From Triangularia verruculosa (taxonomy: Eukaryota > Ascomycota > Sordariomycetes > Sordariales > Podosporaceae), in contig MU863879.1 of assembly GCA_033296885.1 (NCBI GenBank), forward strand, positions 466,288 to 530,287: a DNA stretch of 64,000 nt, written 5' to 3'. This document shows, in pieces, positions 24,288-36,600 of the stretch (position 1 is the first letter of the stretch; each line of letters begins with the position of its first letter). The translations under genes were made by a program, and so were the position numbers. A model generated the notes under the pieces. The model had not been told where the DNA came from. It did not search any database and saw only the letters and a program-made list of their open reading frames with translations.

Positions 24288-24372
24288 TGGACGAGCTGGG
24301 AATCGAACCCAGGACCTTTCGCATACAGATGAGTATGCTAAGCGAACGCTCTACCAACTGAGCCACACGCCC
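24288..24372 (-). tRNA. tRNA-Ala (anticodon AGC) with a short intron
   Basis: On the minus strand the 85 bases fold as a full cloverleaf: acceptor GGGCGTG pairs with CTCGTCC plus discriminator A; D arm GCTC/GAGC; anticodon stem TTCGC/GCGAA; T arm CTGGG/CCCAG around TTCGAAT. The anticodon loop reads TTAGCA, with anticodon AGC, then an intron of about 12 nt (TACTCATCTGTA, ends ambiguous by a base) at the canonical position after base 37. Removing the intron leaves exactly 73 nt. Alanine identity is supported by the G3:T70 wobble pair of the acceptor stem seen in alanine tRNAs. It lies between MET13 and the lipase gene and is transcribed by RNA polymerase III from internal A and B boxes. Confidence 0.95.
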
Positions 24373-24973
24373 TACAATGATTTGATGTCTCTTGGTGATG
24401 GTTTTTCCGTATGTATAGCGTGGTCTTATTCAGACCTCAAAGCAAACACCTCCCTCCGCAACCGCCCGCCATGAGACAAAGAACTCCTTTTTCCTGAACG
24501 ATGACTAATAAAGGCAACCAGCAGCCTGAGTGGCTATATCCTATCAGGCTTATATTTCACAGCCTCTAAACAATAATCTCTCTTGCGGCACACAGCCAGT
24601 CCTTCCCCAACAGAGTGTGAACCTGTATAAGGACAACCCCCCCAAGCGTGTCGATCGTCTCTCAACACCTATTTCTATATTCTAGAACTCGACTTCATGG
24701 TAAGTGTCCGTTTGATAGGTAAGTACATAATATTAGGGTTGAAAGACTCGAAAAGTAGGCATAGTAGCATAGCAGTCGCCAAAAACATCCTCAACACAAC
24801 CCCTCTGCAATGTCTCTACCCATATGCTATTCAATGCTGCTTTGCTTATAATGCTGCATATTAAACCAAAACTATCACTGCCCTCCCCTACACCAAAGCG
24901 CTATGCTAACTTTGCAAAACCCCCACCGTCTCTCTTACAACGCCACCTTCCCCCTAATCCCACATCAATCTAC
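24373..24973. other. Intergenic, tRNA to lipase 3' end
   Basis: About 600 bp upstream of the tRNA and downstream of the lipase gene. Nothing recognisable is seen; presumably lipase 3' UTR. Confidence 0.55.
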
Positions 24974-27900
24974 TCATACATTCTTATCCTTAACCCCCTT
25001 CTCCTCAAACGACGTCAGCCCCGTCGGCGTAGCCACATCACTCCCAACAGAATCATGACTCAACGCCAAACTCGGCCTTGCCAACAATCCCAGCCCCGGC
25101 GTACTCGTCGTTGGCCCCGTCGTCTTCGTCGGCGTCGACGGCCCCGGACTCAAGCTCCTACTCGTCCTCTTCTTCGTCGTCGTTGCCGCCTTGCCCCTCC
25201 CTACAATCTTCTCCGTCCAGTTCCAACTCAACGGGCTAACACTCCTCATCATCGCCGTCGTCGGGGAAAGCGGCCCTGACTGCTGATCTCCTAGATTTCC
25301 CGAGGAAGTAGCGACTGTTTTCCCTTTGTTAGTCACAACCGTATCCCCTGGTTTAGGGGTAGTTGACGGCGAGGGAACTGGTGGATGGGTGCGGGTTCTG
25401 GGGAGAGATGGTGGTTTCTTCACATTTGCCTGGGCAGCCATCTTGCTCCAGTAACTACCTCCACCACCGTTCTCGTCGCTCTCGTCCGCGCTGTCTGCCC
25501 AGTCCCGATCGCTCCAGGACATGGAGTCGTATCTATCGATCGGAGGCCTGTTTGAAGTTGTCGGGGATGCCCCGGTGGTGGGGAAGACCCCTAGAGCGTT
25601 GGAGCTTCCCTGTCTGCTCAACGATCGAGGAGAGCGGGGACTGGGAGCAAGTTCGGGGACGACGTCGTATCGTTCAGCATCGATGATATCGTCGTCTTGA
25701 GCGGCGTCTCCCTCGCGGACGGTGACGGTCCTTCCTCTGTGATCATGACCCCGGATGGTCTCCTTTGTCTCTTTGCCTGTTTCATCTGCGCTTTGGTCCA
25801 AACCCTTGGCCCTTTCCACGCCCGGCTCATGCTCATCTCTGATCTTTGCCATCGCTTCATCGCTAAAGTGGGATTGAACCAGGTGGTGGATAACTGGCCA
25901 GCCAAAGGCATTGGCAAACATGCGGCGGACCACAATGTTGTTATGTGCGTCTGGCTCCAACTTCACCAGAACCTTGCGCCAGGACAAACCGCGGTGGTAA
26001 GCGCGGGCAATCTTTTCTTCGACGCGCATCTGAGAGGAATCGACAACTTCGGTTGGCTCGCCATGTGAGGTGGTGGGTGCGGGGTTTACAGTGGACTCAT
26101 AATCTACTGGCACGGATTGGGCTGATTTTGCCGATTGTTCAGATTGCTGAGAAAGGCCGGTGTCTTTGTGGGCGATGCCGGGTGATGGGAGAGGAGAGTT
26201 GCCCTCACTCTGAGCCGTCCTACTTGACCGAGAGAGGGATCGACGGCGAAGTTGAAGAGAACTCGCTGTCCGGTCCTTGACCGGCGCCGGCGGAATGTCG
26301 GATGGGTGATAGATTCTGTCATGAAAGATGGTTCGATGTCTTTTTGAGGGATCAATGAGATACTCAACAGTCGGCAGTTTCGGGTTGAGCAAATCGCCAG
26401 CTGACTCGAAGATCGATGTTCTCGGTGGTGCAGTTAACCCCTCTACCTCGTCCCCAAGCTCAGTGCCGCTAGTTACCTTGGAAGTGGACGACGCGGCAAG
26501 TGATACAGATGTAGAGTCGCTCTCGATCTTGAGAGTCTGGCTTCGTTGGTATATCTTACTTATCTTCGGTGATGGAGGTGGCTGAGGTTTCGGGCTTTCA
26601 GTGCGGAAGAAGTTGAACAACCCAGAGAGGGGGTTGGCAGTGCTTGTTGTTGAACTTTGCAACTTTTGTAAGTCTGCCGAAGCCGGTTGTTCTTGAAAAG
26701 GGCTGACGACAGCCGACCTCAGACTCTGCCGATCATCTTCCAGCATGGCATTTGTTGGCGGTTGAGGCACTTCATGAAGCTCCTCTCTGTCTGTCGGTGT
26801 TGTTTTGCCTGTCTCGTTCGCTTCGTTCTCGTTGTTCTCGTTGTCTTCCACTGGTGACCATGGTGCAAGTCGTGGAGTTGTGACATTTGCACCTGTAAGT
26901 TCTGCCCACCCAGCTTGCACGACAGCTTCCACCAAGCCAACTTCTCGACGTGCCTTTTCCACCCGTCCCAAACCCTGCCAATCGAGGAACAGGAGGCAAC
27001 TGGTTCGCAGTGGTACAATTCCGTCATTGACTACATTTGAATAGACCGTTCTGTTCCTGAACTTCTTCAACGCTTTGTGAGCTGGCCCGGTAGGCAGGAT
27101 GCGGAGTAGAGGTTTTGATTCCGGCTGGGCTTCGCCATATACACGCTTGTGTGCTTGTTCGCCTAGATTACCAACCAACGCACCCCAACCATTTCTCGCA
27201 ATCGTTGGAGCTCTCCAGGTGAGACCTAAATCTTGGCCTGTTCTTCCAACAAGGCCAAAGTCCAATGCGAACTTCACGTACAGAGGGTTCTCGTGATTGA
27301 GCCCGAGAAACGGAGAGGCCATGGCGATGAAGTTAATGGGCTCGATCAGATCGAAAAATTGCGGCGAATGTTTTTGAATATAAGCAACAGCGTAAGTTTG
27401 TACCAGACCGCCTAGTGAATGGCCAATGAAGCTGATTTTGGTGAATTTGTAGGATCGATTGCTAGGAGATGGCGCATGATGGATTGTACTGTGTTTGTGT
27501 GCTTCCTCGCTGCCGCCCTTCTTCTGGGAGCTTGCCTTCAATGTAGCGGCGATTGCTTCGGAAGCTGCCTTGGCGGTTGGCAAACAGGGTTGGTCAGGGT
27601 AAGTCATGGACAAGATATGCCTCGCCAACCGCTTGCCCAAATATTTGATGCCTCTTTCCGTCCTTGTGGCATTCCCAGAGAATCCGCGCACAACAACCTC
27701 TTCATCTTCTTCTTCGTCGTCTTGAACCCCCTCAACCATCACTTCGGGAACGTTTCTGGTTGAAGTTCCCGCTGGGTCCGTTCCAGTCGATGGTTCTTCT
27801 TTCTTTTTGGCTGCTCGCTCTCTGGCTTTCCGGGCTTGGGCGTCCGCCTTTGCCTTTCTTACCCCAGCATCTATGCTTTCTTTCAGGAATAACATATCGG

Positions 27901-28786
27901 CGCCAAGGTTGCTGTGCAGGCCGTGGGTAAGAATAACCAAATGAACCTTTTTCTGTTTGAACGGCCGTTTCGGTCGCTTGTCTTCAGGTTTTCCACTGGC
28001 CATCACGGGTTCTACTGGGGCATCAGCACCCCCTTCGCTTCTGGCCCGTAGCCAACCCATGTCATCCCATCCTGGGAGTTGTGGAGTGTTCCACAAAGCT
28101 GCCGTGTCTTCAACTTTCAAGTGTACTGCCCTAGAGAAAACACCTTTCTGTTGCGCCGGGTGGTCCTTGATGGCCCCAGCACTCTGTTGAAAGTCACTGA
28201 CACGCCCTGGCTGTGGTGCTTGGACATGTCCTCCCATAACCGGCACGACAGAGCCTAAATTCAACGACTTCTCGTCTCGTGCCAGCAGAACTTCGTAGTG
28301 TACAGCAGCAGAAGTAGAGAAGACCACCTGAGACGCAACCTCAATGATCCAAGATACACTCTCTCCATCATGCTCAGGGCCCTTTCCGAAGAATCCATGT
28401 TGACTGCTACCCTCGCCTGCACACTGTCTGATATTGTCGGGTACTACCAAGTGGCAATTCCAGGTGGCGCCAGCCTTGAGCATCGGTTCGAATTCGGGAA
28501 CGCCATAGCGACGAGGCTCTTCGAACTTCTCGTTCGGGTCGAAATGGGATGGGTATGCAGCGACCGACAGTGTGTAAGGGCCATGGACGAAAGCTGCGCG
28601 GAGAGCAATGGCGCAGGTATTTTTGATGCGCAAATAGAGAAATTCGGGCGACGGTAGAATACGATCTGCCGATGGGGTGTAAGTGACCGTGTAACGCACC
28701 ACCTCGCCAATCTTCACGCTGCCGGACTGGTGGAGGAGGAGCATTGTCGTTGGTATCGCTCGAGAGAGTGCGCAACAATCCAGCAA
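24974..28786 (-). CDS. ROG1-type serine lipase (DUF676)
   Basis: Single-exon frame of 1,270 residues related to yeast ROG1 and similar putative lipases (DUF676, alpha/beta hydrolase). The N-terminal region (about 15-270) is the conserved non-catalytic domain typical of fungal members and starts naturally at Met15 (MLLLHQSGSVKIGEVVRY), so 28,744 is the likelier start. The hydrolase core follows: HLVILTHGLHSN supplies the oxyanion region, FIGHSLGGLVQTY near residue 455 carries the nucleophile Ser, and VVNDGIVPLRTS contains the probable acid. A charged insertion (KARERAAKKKEE with a DDEEEDEEV run) sits between the first core strand and the nucleophile elbow. The last 500 residues are low-complexity Ser/Pro-rich. 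Substrate is unknown; membrane glycerolipids are a family-based guess. Confidence 0.88.
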   Translation of the reverse strand: MLDCCALSRAIPTTMLLLHQSGSVKIGEVVRYTVTYTPSADRILPSPEFLYLRIKNTCAIALRAAFVHGPYTLSVAAYPSHFDPNEKFEEPRRYGVPEFEPMLKAGATWNCHLVVPDNIRQCAGEGSSQHGFFGKGPEHDGESVSWIIEVASQVVFSTSAAVHYEVLLARDEKSLNLGSVVPVMGGHVQAPQPGRVSDFQQSAGAIKDHPAQQKGVFSRAVHLKVEDTAALWNTPQLPGWDDMGWLRARSEGGADAPVEPVMASGKPEDKRPKRPFKQKKVHLVILTHGLHSNLGADMLFLKESIDAGVRKAKADAQARKARERAAKKKEEPSTGTDPAGTSTRNVPEVMVEGVQDDEEEDEEVVVRGFSGNATRTERGIKYLGKRLARHILSMTYPDQPCLPTAKAASEAIAATLKASSQKKGGSEEAHKHSTIHHAPSPSNRSYKFTKISFIGHSLGGLVQTYAVAYIQKHSPQFFDLIEPINFIAMASPFLGLNHENPLYVKFALDFGLVGRTGQDLGLTWRAPTIARNGWGALVGNLGEQAHKRVYGEAQPESKPLLRILPTGPAHKALKKFRNRTVYSNVVNDGIVPLRTSCLLFLDWQGLGRVEKARREVGLVEAVVQAGWAELTGANVTTPRLAPWSPVEDNENNENEANETGKTTPTDREELHEVPQPPTNAMLEDDRQSLRSAVVSPFQEQPASADLQKLQSSTTSTANPLSGLFNFFRTESPKPQPPPSPKISKIYQRSQTLKIESDSTSVSLAASSTSKVTSGTELGDEVEGLTAPPRTSIFESAGDLLNPKLPTVEYLIDPSKRHRTIFHDRIYHPSDIPPAPVKDRTASSLQLRRRSLSRSSRTAQSEGNSPLPSPGIAHKDTGLSQQSEQSAKSAQSVPVDYESTVNPAPTTSHGEPTEVVDSSQMRVEEKIARAYHRGLSWRKVLVKLEPDAHNNIVVRRMFANAFGWPVIHHLVQSHFSDEAMAKIRDEHEPGVERAKGLDQSADETGKETKETIRGHDHRGRTVTVREGDAAQDDDIIDAERYDVVPELAPSPRSPRSLSRQGSSNALGVFPTTGASPTTSNRPPIDRYDSMSWSDRDWADSADESDENGGGGSYWSKMAAQANVKKPPSLPRTRTHPPVPSPSTTPKPGDTVVTNKGKTVATSSGNLGDQQSGPLSPTTAMMRSVSPLSWNWTEKIVGRGKAATTTKKRTSRSLSPGPSTPTKTTGPTTSTPGLGLLARPSLALSHDSVGSDVATPTGLTSFEEKGVKDKNV

Positions 28787-30008
28787 GTACTAAGTGACGT
28801 ATATCATCGAGTTATAACAGCCAAGAAGACTGTTCCTGACCAGACGGAAGCTTCGGCGGGGATCAGTGGGTGTGTCGTGTGTAATGGGTCCCGTCAGAAC
28901 ACTTCTGTCCATCCCGAATGAGCCGCGCGGTCGGGTGGACGGGGATCAGAGACACAACAGGAGGAGGATGTCGGAGGTGGAATTTGGAGAACCAAGGATT
29001 TGTTCGAGAAGAGCACTGGAAACGTTCTGGATCCCGGTTTGGCCAGTACAAGGCTAGGATGCCGGCTTGAGATGTTGCGGGAGATGGAGCTTCAGTTAGG
29101 TAGCTAATTAAAGCTTATCCTTCTAGCGTGCCCTTGTTCGAAAAGGGGGCATTGACACATGGTGAGGTCACTGAGACCTCAAGGGTGAGACGGTCGGCTT
29201 ATCAGGAACGGAACACAGGTAGCTGTGGACGGTGGTGTTCATCGAGATGGCACAGAGCCATGGGATGAGGCTGAGCGATCGGGCTTTCGATAATGGCTGC
29301 GTGTGTGCCCCGAAGTGCCCGCGTGCCCGCATGCTGTGCTGCGCTGTCCTCGCAGCACAACCAGACCCCGGCAGCGCTGGGCTTTATGTCATCGTTCACT
29401 GACGACTGCCAAGAACCCGATGGCGGCATGTCAACCGGGGTAGGGGAATTCTTTTTGATGACCGGCATGCAGGTAATTCGGTACACACCATACAACGATA
29501 TTTACCCGTCCAATGCCACACTTAGTTAACAGATGTGAGTTGACCTCATGTCTAGAGGGGGTGTGCTGGCGATGGCCGGCTTTCTTGGTATATGCACTTG
29601 GCATCTTGGGACTTCATAGCTATTGGACATGTCTGGGCCGAGTCCAACTTTCAAGACGGATAATTTGGTCTTGGTCCAACCATTCCGTATTACGTATTAC
29701 CGGAACATTCAGTCCCTTTCACTGAAAGACAGTTCAGGTGAACAAGCCCCGGGCAGGCTGTGGCTGGTGAACCCGACAGCTGGGACTCACGTGACTCTCT
29801 GGACCCACTAGACTGCCAAGCGTCCCAACCAGGCAAGGACTGGACAAGCTTGACAAGCAGACAAGCAAACCTTCTGACCGCCAACTTTTTTAAACCGGCA
29901 GTATTTTCACATCACCAAAGGACCCCTCTCCGACTCTCGCTGGAAACCGTCACCGCACTCATATAGCTTCCGCCCCACAGACGCCCGGCCGGCCGTTTGA
30001 TCGCGACA
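28787..30008. other. Divergent promoter region
   Basis: About 1.2 kb between divergent starts of the lipase and the zinc-finger gene. Short open frames only; no recognisable gene. Confidence 0.6.
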
Positions 30009-32514
30009 ATGGGCAGACGGCCAAATGCTCTGATACTGCAGTACTTTGAAAGAGGTCCAAAACTGCAGGACCAGAGCAATCGGTATCCCCATACCTGCAA
30101 ATCGTAAGCCCGCCGCCTATCACCAGAACCGACCGCCTTTCTATGCGACACACCGACACACCGGTCAATTGCTAACTGCTTCTCTTCAAATCAATGCAGA
30201 TGTGGTGAACACTTCCCTCGCGGTCGCCTCGACAGCCTCACGAGCCACCTCACTAAGAAATGCCCGGCCATCAGCGAAGCCGATCGAGTCAGCGCATTGC
30301 TTACCCTCTCCGGGATGGGCCAGCACTCCAAGACATTTCAGCAGAACCAGCAAGCTCATGCTCATCCCCAAGCCCCCGATGGCTCTTCGGTCGATATTCC
30401 CATGCGTGACTGGACTGCTCTTGGAGTTCTTGCCGAGGTTTCGCGACAAATCGATCTGAACGAGAAAAATGATGATCGCGGGCAGATGACCGGGGCGATT
30501 CCAAACACGGCGTTGGGGAGCTCACAACCTGGAGAGGGCTTTGATTTGCAAGATCAGTTCACGTTTAATAATGCGCCATTGAATCAGGAGATTGGCGCGC
30601 CGAAGGATATGAAGGGTAGGTTCTGTGGAAGAAATGTTGGGGGAGGGTTTCGCTGACCGCCATTCTCAGTTGAGCCGCCGTCGCCAAGTGCCGGAGACAG
30701 ACAACAACTCATTTCTGAAGAGCGACTCCAAGAAATCCTCCGCGCAGAAAATGAAGCCAACACCGAGTCTGTCAATATTTCAATGGCTGCCGCCGCAGCA
30801 GCTCGCCTCCATCCGGCATTTCTTGACCCTGAGCTTCTTGCCAATGACGAGGTGGTCGCGGCCGCGGCAGAGGCAGCCAACCAAGCGAACAACGACGCTG
30901 CGGCTGCTGTCGCAGCTGCTGTTGTAGCTGCTGCCGTTACTGATAATAGCAATGTCTCGACGCCTGAGCAGTCTGGCCTGGAGGAACAACGACCACCGCC
31001 GCCGCCGACACCGCCTGCGCTTCCCGAGTCTCTGATTCAGAGTCCAGGAATGCCCGTCACCGCCATTCCCAATGCCCCTATGATCCCGATCACCGGCGAT
31101 GCGCCACCTTGGGCCGATGCCAGTTATGCGACGGCTTCTTTTCAGATGCCTCTCAACAACCCTATGCCTCCGGCTACTGCTCCTCACGCGAAGGGAGGGT
31201 TTCGGCTCGACACCGCTAATGGCGCCAAGTCGCGGCACTCTCGTGCTCGATTCAACCCTGACAGAAGAAAGGAGGTCCAGGAAGTCCGGAAAATTGGGGC
31301 TTGTATTCGCTGCCGCGTACTTCGAAAGACGTGCTCTCAGGGCTCGCCATGTGATACATGTCGCAAAGTACTATCGCCTCGCGTTTGGCGCAACGGCTGT
31401 GTGCGCACCAAATTCTCGGAACAGTTGGATTTGTACTCTGCCGGTGTGCAAATTGTTCTTGCTCAAGCCCGTGTGAACGGGATCAAACATACTGTGGCTC
31501 TCCAAAACCAGGGAGTCCTGATTGAGGCGTGCCATTTTCCGGATTACGAGAGCCGACTTCAGTTGCAGGTCTTGCAGAGCGAGCCCGAGAGGGATGCGGA
31601 GGGGAAGTTGCTTGATACGACGATAGGGGAGGACCATCCTTCCAACTATCACATCGTCATGCTGGACAACGACAACCAAGATGTGCCTGCTCGAGTCGAG
31701 ACGTACATGCGCGAGGTCTTGCCAGAAATGATCAGGCGTGAGCCGTCACAATTTATGCGGATTACATTGCAAACTGCCGTCGACGTCGCCACCAAGACCA
31801 ATGATGAGCTTCTCAAGAAGTCTCTCGAGCTGTGGGGCTTAGTAGAGATTCTAGATCGAGAGCGGCAATGGACCATCACTGTCAAGAATGGGAACGCCGA
31901 GCTGCAGCCCAAGACCATCACAGAAGAGACCGACGGGGAATTGTTCCACACGATCTGTCTTCAGCTCGCTGCAGCCACAGAGAGAAAGGCGGCGGCTACA
32001 AGCAAAGCGCTATTGACTGGCATGCAGCGTGTCCTTCAGGACAGCAAAGTAAAGATTGATTACAACATGTACTTTGCCGTTTTGATCTTGCTCAATTGCG
32101 TGGAAAAGTCCATCTGGGCCTTTCGTGCTTGGGAACAGCCAAACTTACGGGGCCAGTGGCCGCTCGAGAAGGACCCGAGCAGCTTCTCCCAGCAGGGCTC
32201 GGTGATCGCTGAGCTATTGCACATGCTGCTGGGAATTCGCAAGGCGCTGCCTCGCACATCACGGCGAGATTCGGATGGGAAGCTGATGACTGATGACCCG
32301 AATCCCTTGATTCAGGCGTATTTTGAGGCCATCGACCTGGATTGTAAGCGCCCGCTTGTTGTTGCCTAGTTGTTTGTACAAGAAGCTAACATTTCATGAT
32401 GTAGTTGCCGCAGTCAAGGCCAAGCAAGACCAGCCTAATTTCTCGCCCACCGATCCCCGCTCATTTGAGCTTCTCTTTTGCTCCACGCTTCTCTTGCCAC
32501 CATCTACAGACTAG
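30009..32514 (+). CDS. Transcription factor-like protein with BED-like and Zn2Cys6-like motifs
   Basis: Four exons: 30009-30103, 30200-30615, 30670-32343 and 32405-32514 (introns 96, 54 and 61 bp); 2,295 nt, 764 residues. Splicing joins HTCKS to CGEHFPRGRLDSLTTHL, giving a BED-like finger with Cys30, Cys33, His48 and Cys53 that no single reading frame shows. A polyalanine and proline region follows (about 205-340). A basic segment then leads into IGACIRCRVLRKTC, a binuclear-cluster-like motif with Cys382, 385, 392, 398, 401 and 414. The first five spacings match Zn2Cys6, but the last gap is 12 residues instead of the usual 6-9. The rest is helical, without clear similarity. Having both finger types suggests a nuclear DNA-binding regulator; targets are unknown. 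The final intron (GTAAGC donor, GCTAAC branch) is inferred: without it the protein ends at 32,369. Confidence 0.85.
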
Positions 32515-33695
32515 GCGGCTGGGTGGAGGCACTAGGACTAGCATGGCTTTTTCCTTCTCGAGGATCTAGAGCAGCATTGACTTGGCTGTTCGTCAATCTT
32601 CTTTCTGATATGCTTGTTTGCTTTGGAGCGAAGCGGGAGTTGGTCTGATGGGCTTTTTGACATGGGCCCCGAGCGGAATGGATATACTCTCACATTACCT
32701 GGACAGTGCAGCTGAACAATGCAACAAAACTAACATTATATTTCTTATGGGTCTCTTCGGATATACAAAGAACAATGGCATCACCGCCAGAAGAAAGCAC
32801 AGACACAACAAAAACATCCAACTATATGATATCACCGCCATGTACCTATGAGTACTGTACGAATACCAACAAATGAGGAGTTGCGGGGGGAAAGCCTACA
32901 TGACAGATAATGATGATGGAGCTTTTTTTTGCTTTTTCTGCTGTATGACTTGGAGTTAGTTGAGAATCCAACAAGGTGGAGGCGATTTTCAGGCGCTGAA
33001 ATGGATGATGGATCAATAGACAAAAAATACCCAAGTATAAAAATGAAGATTTTAGCCCCTTTCCTGTACACCAAAAGCATTGATGTTGGTGTTGTATCGA
33101 GGATGCGTGCCAAATTAAATCGACGTAGCTACTGACTCCATCTTTAACGAACCGATGCAACAACTCCGACTCTGGAATCACTACGCAATTATTGCCTCTC
33201 TTTATGACAGATATTTGTTTATACTTGACCGCTTAAAGCTGATCTATTAGCTGAAATATAACACAATGTCGACAAACAAACAAATTGTGTCTGTATCTAA
33301 GCCCCAATCTCTCTATTGTCCAAGCTTTCCTCACAATCAGCCTTAGCATTTAGTACCATCAGCCCCAACTTTCGCTGCTGTCAATCTAAGCTTTTAGCCC
33401 TTCTACTCTAAGCTTTCGTTACTGTCGTTATAAACGGTTACTTCATTCCATCCCAACTTCTAAAAACGAAAACAATATATATTCCTCAAAAGCTCTTCCT
33501 GTCTGGTATTAAAACAACTAAAACCATCAAACCACCTGCAGAAATCTGCATAACCTGCTTTGCTCTTCTTTCGTATCTCCTGACAACAACAACAGCAGCA
33601 ACAACAACATACCCCAACTAAAACATGCCTAACCTGCTCAGCCTGTAAATATCCCCAATAATTGTATCCACATAATTTACTTCCCCCCCTTCCCC
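32515..33695. other. Convergent intergenic region
   Basis: About 1.2 kb between the 3' ends of the zinc-finger gene and SEC5. Near 33,300-33,440 are several CTAAGCTTT-like strings resembling the degenerate repeats of the 46-48 kb island, and a CAA/CAG run lies at about 33,583-33,607. No gene is supported. Confidence 0.55.
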
Positions 33696-36600
33696 TCACA
33701 AGCTCCCCACACTACCCCCCGTCTCCCTCCTCTCCAACCCACCCGGCCCCCCCGCCGGCCTCTTAGGCTTCCTAAAGCAAGCAAACTCACTCTTACTCGC
33801 CTCCCTCAACCTCTTCAGCACCGCCCTCATCTCCGGCAGCTCCCCCTGCAGCCTCGCCCTCGCCTCATTATCCGTCCGTCCGTCCAGCTCCTGGTAAATC
33901 TGGCTCTGCAGCTCCGACGCTCTATCAGTCGTGTAATGGCTCAGCGTTTGCGCGACAAACTCCACATCGAGCGTAGCTTGCATCAGAGCTTCCAGATTAT
34001 ACCGCTGTCTGCTCTTGAAAGCTTCCAGTAGCTCCTTTGAGGCTTGTTCCAGCAGGTAGGACAGGACCTGGGAGGTGAGGGTGGCTGCTGTGGTGGAGAC
34101 TTGAGTGTGCACCAGGACGAGGGAGAGCAAAGCTTCGTACACATAAGGCCGGACTTCTTTTGGTCGGGCAGGGGAGGAAGGTGCCCAGTTTGGATCAGCC
34201 ACACCAGCGCGGATGATGCGGCGGAGGGTTTCGATTGATGGGCGGGTGTAGCTTTGGAATAGCCTTGCGTCGATCTGGCTTAGCACGTCCCGGATGGTCT
34301 TTGTCTCATCGGTTAACTTGACCGAGAAGGCGTTTTCGAACTGGGAGTTGAGCTCAGGCACGATTTCGGAGCGGAGGGCTTGGAGGTTGGACAGGGTTAA
34401 CAGCATGCGGACATTCTTCATCACAACGTTAGCATGACATCTTTGCACCCGACAAGGCAAAGAGGACTTACCCTATCACCAGCATCAATCGTACTCCCCC
34501 CAACCGTCGACGCCCTACCCGCCCCATTCACATTCGCAGCACTGCTAACCAGCACATACCCATCCACATCCACCGTCCACTCGTCATCCGCCTTCTTCAC
34601 CGGCCTCTCCGCATTCTCCACCATCCCGCTCAGCGCCTTGTACAGCGTCGTGACATATTGACTCCTCACCATCTGCAGCAGCTTCGGCGGCGGCGGCAAA
34701 ACAATCTCTCCCGCGCCCGGCTTGTCCATAGCTTCCGAGATGTAGAGGATATTCTGCATTCCCAACAAAAGCGCCCCCTCAAATGCCTTAAAGCTGGCGG
34801 GCATCTTTGTAACTTCCTTTTTGTCAGGCGATCGGTTCCAGTCTTCGACGTACTTGATGTTTTCAGCATCTCTGTTCCAGGCTGCGCACAGGGCGGTCAC
34901 GCAGCGTTCTCTTGCCACGCCGACCAGGGTCTTAACCCGTTCGACTTCGGCTGGGTCACCTTGCCCGACTGGGTCGATGGAGGCCATGTCGCACGCTGCT
35001 GCGCCAACGAGGACCAGCATGCGAGCGAGGTAGTGGACACCGCTTAGGGAGTTGGACCAAGGCGGCCAAAAGGCAAATTTCTCCCAGGCTTCACCTCTCC
35101 TGGGTGAGGGTGGTGGAATGTTGTTTGGATCCAGGTTAAACCGAGGGTCTCGCGGTGTAAGATTACCCGAGTACCCAGGCGTACTGGGAGTCTGCGGCAT
35201 AGGTGAAAACAGCAGCGATATATCTTCCGGTGGAGGCCCAGCAAAAAACATCAACACACTCTCCCGAATCAAACTCACCAGCTCAACAGCGCCCTTCTGG
35301 AGATCCACCGTGCCCTGTTGAGACAACCGATGGTGCTCTTTCGACTCGTCCTTATACCCAACCGGCAAGCTCCTCTGTGTCTTACCCTCAATAAAACCCT
35401 GAACGGTCTGCCAAAACTCCAAAACTTCACCCAATATCCCTTGAGGCGAAAGCAAGTTACTCATATAAGCCACATTAAGCTCCCACAACTCAGCGATATC
35501 AGCCGAATCAAAAGTCTTGGTCTTTGATTCAAGACTCTGACGCCCAAGAGTTCGCATATGGGAGGCAATTGTCTGAGGGCTCGGCTTCTCAGATTTGGCA
35601 AGCCGGCGCCTCAGAATCTCAATCTCGACCTTGGACCGCTCCGTCGTCGACTGAATCTTGCTCTTCAAGTAGTCGTACCGACTGAGCAGCCACACCCAAA
35701 TCGGATTGTCTTCCACGCCGAGCTCCAAAAGAACAGTGATCAGCTCCATATGCTGATCCCCCGACTTCCCAGAGTCTGGCTTGGCCATATTGAATGGAGA
35801 CACCAAGCTCCTCCAAATGTCACGTTTGAGGTTCGTGATTTGCTCTTCCACATCATGCCACATGCGCGCTGCCAGTACGATTCGATACACTTGATCGTCG
35901 TCTGGCTGCGACCCGTCAAGTTCCTGCGCGAGCTGCTTGGCTTGCTCGGCAAATCTCCTAGCTTTTGTGTATTCCTCCACCAACGATTCGTGATCGTTGC
36001 GTTTAATGCTGTCAGCAATTGCTGCGCTGATCTCGACATACTCCTTGTATCCATCAAGTGACGAGGCCACAGTTTTCAAATGCTCTTCTTTTTCTCGACC
36101 ACCCAATGCTGGTCCCCAAACATCCTCCGCCTTAGCTGATACATCAAGCAATGGCGCTTTGATACCCAAAATGCCGTACTCGCTTTCCTTGGCCAACGCA
36201 TTCTTCTTTCGAGGATCCGTCGCGGGGTTCAGGGGACTTGCCATGGGCGCACCGCTGCCACTCCGAAAGCTATTCCTGCTGGCATGTCGAGAGTGCGCCC
36301 TCGCCCTAGGTGGTGTGGGATCGACACCGCGATATTTCATTTCTTTGTAGACATTGTCGATGGTTGCCTTTGCGCGGACGAAACGCTCAAAATTGGATTC
36401 AACAAGCACTTTGAGGGAGGCGGATTTCTGGTCAATCGATCTCGAGAGTATGTCCAATCCGTTAAGCAGCGATTGGGTATCGGCCGTGGCGTGCATTTGT
36501 GACAGAAAGAGCGCCGGAGAGAAAGTCGTCGAGGACAGCAGAAAGCGGTTCCCTGAAGAGATCAGAGTAAGCATCACGGCACCGCAGTATGTAACTCCCT

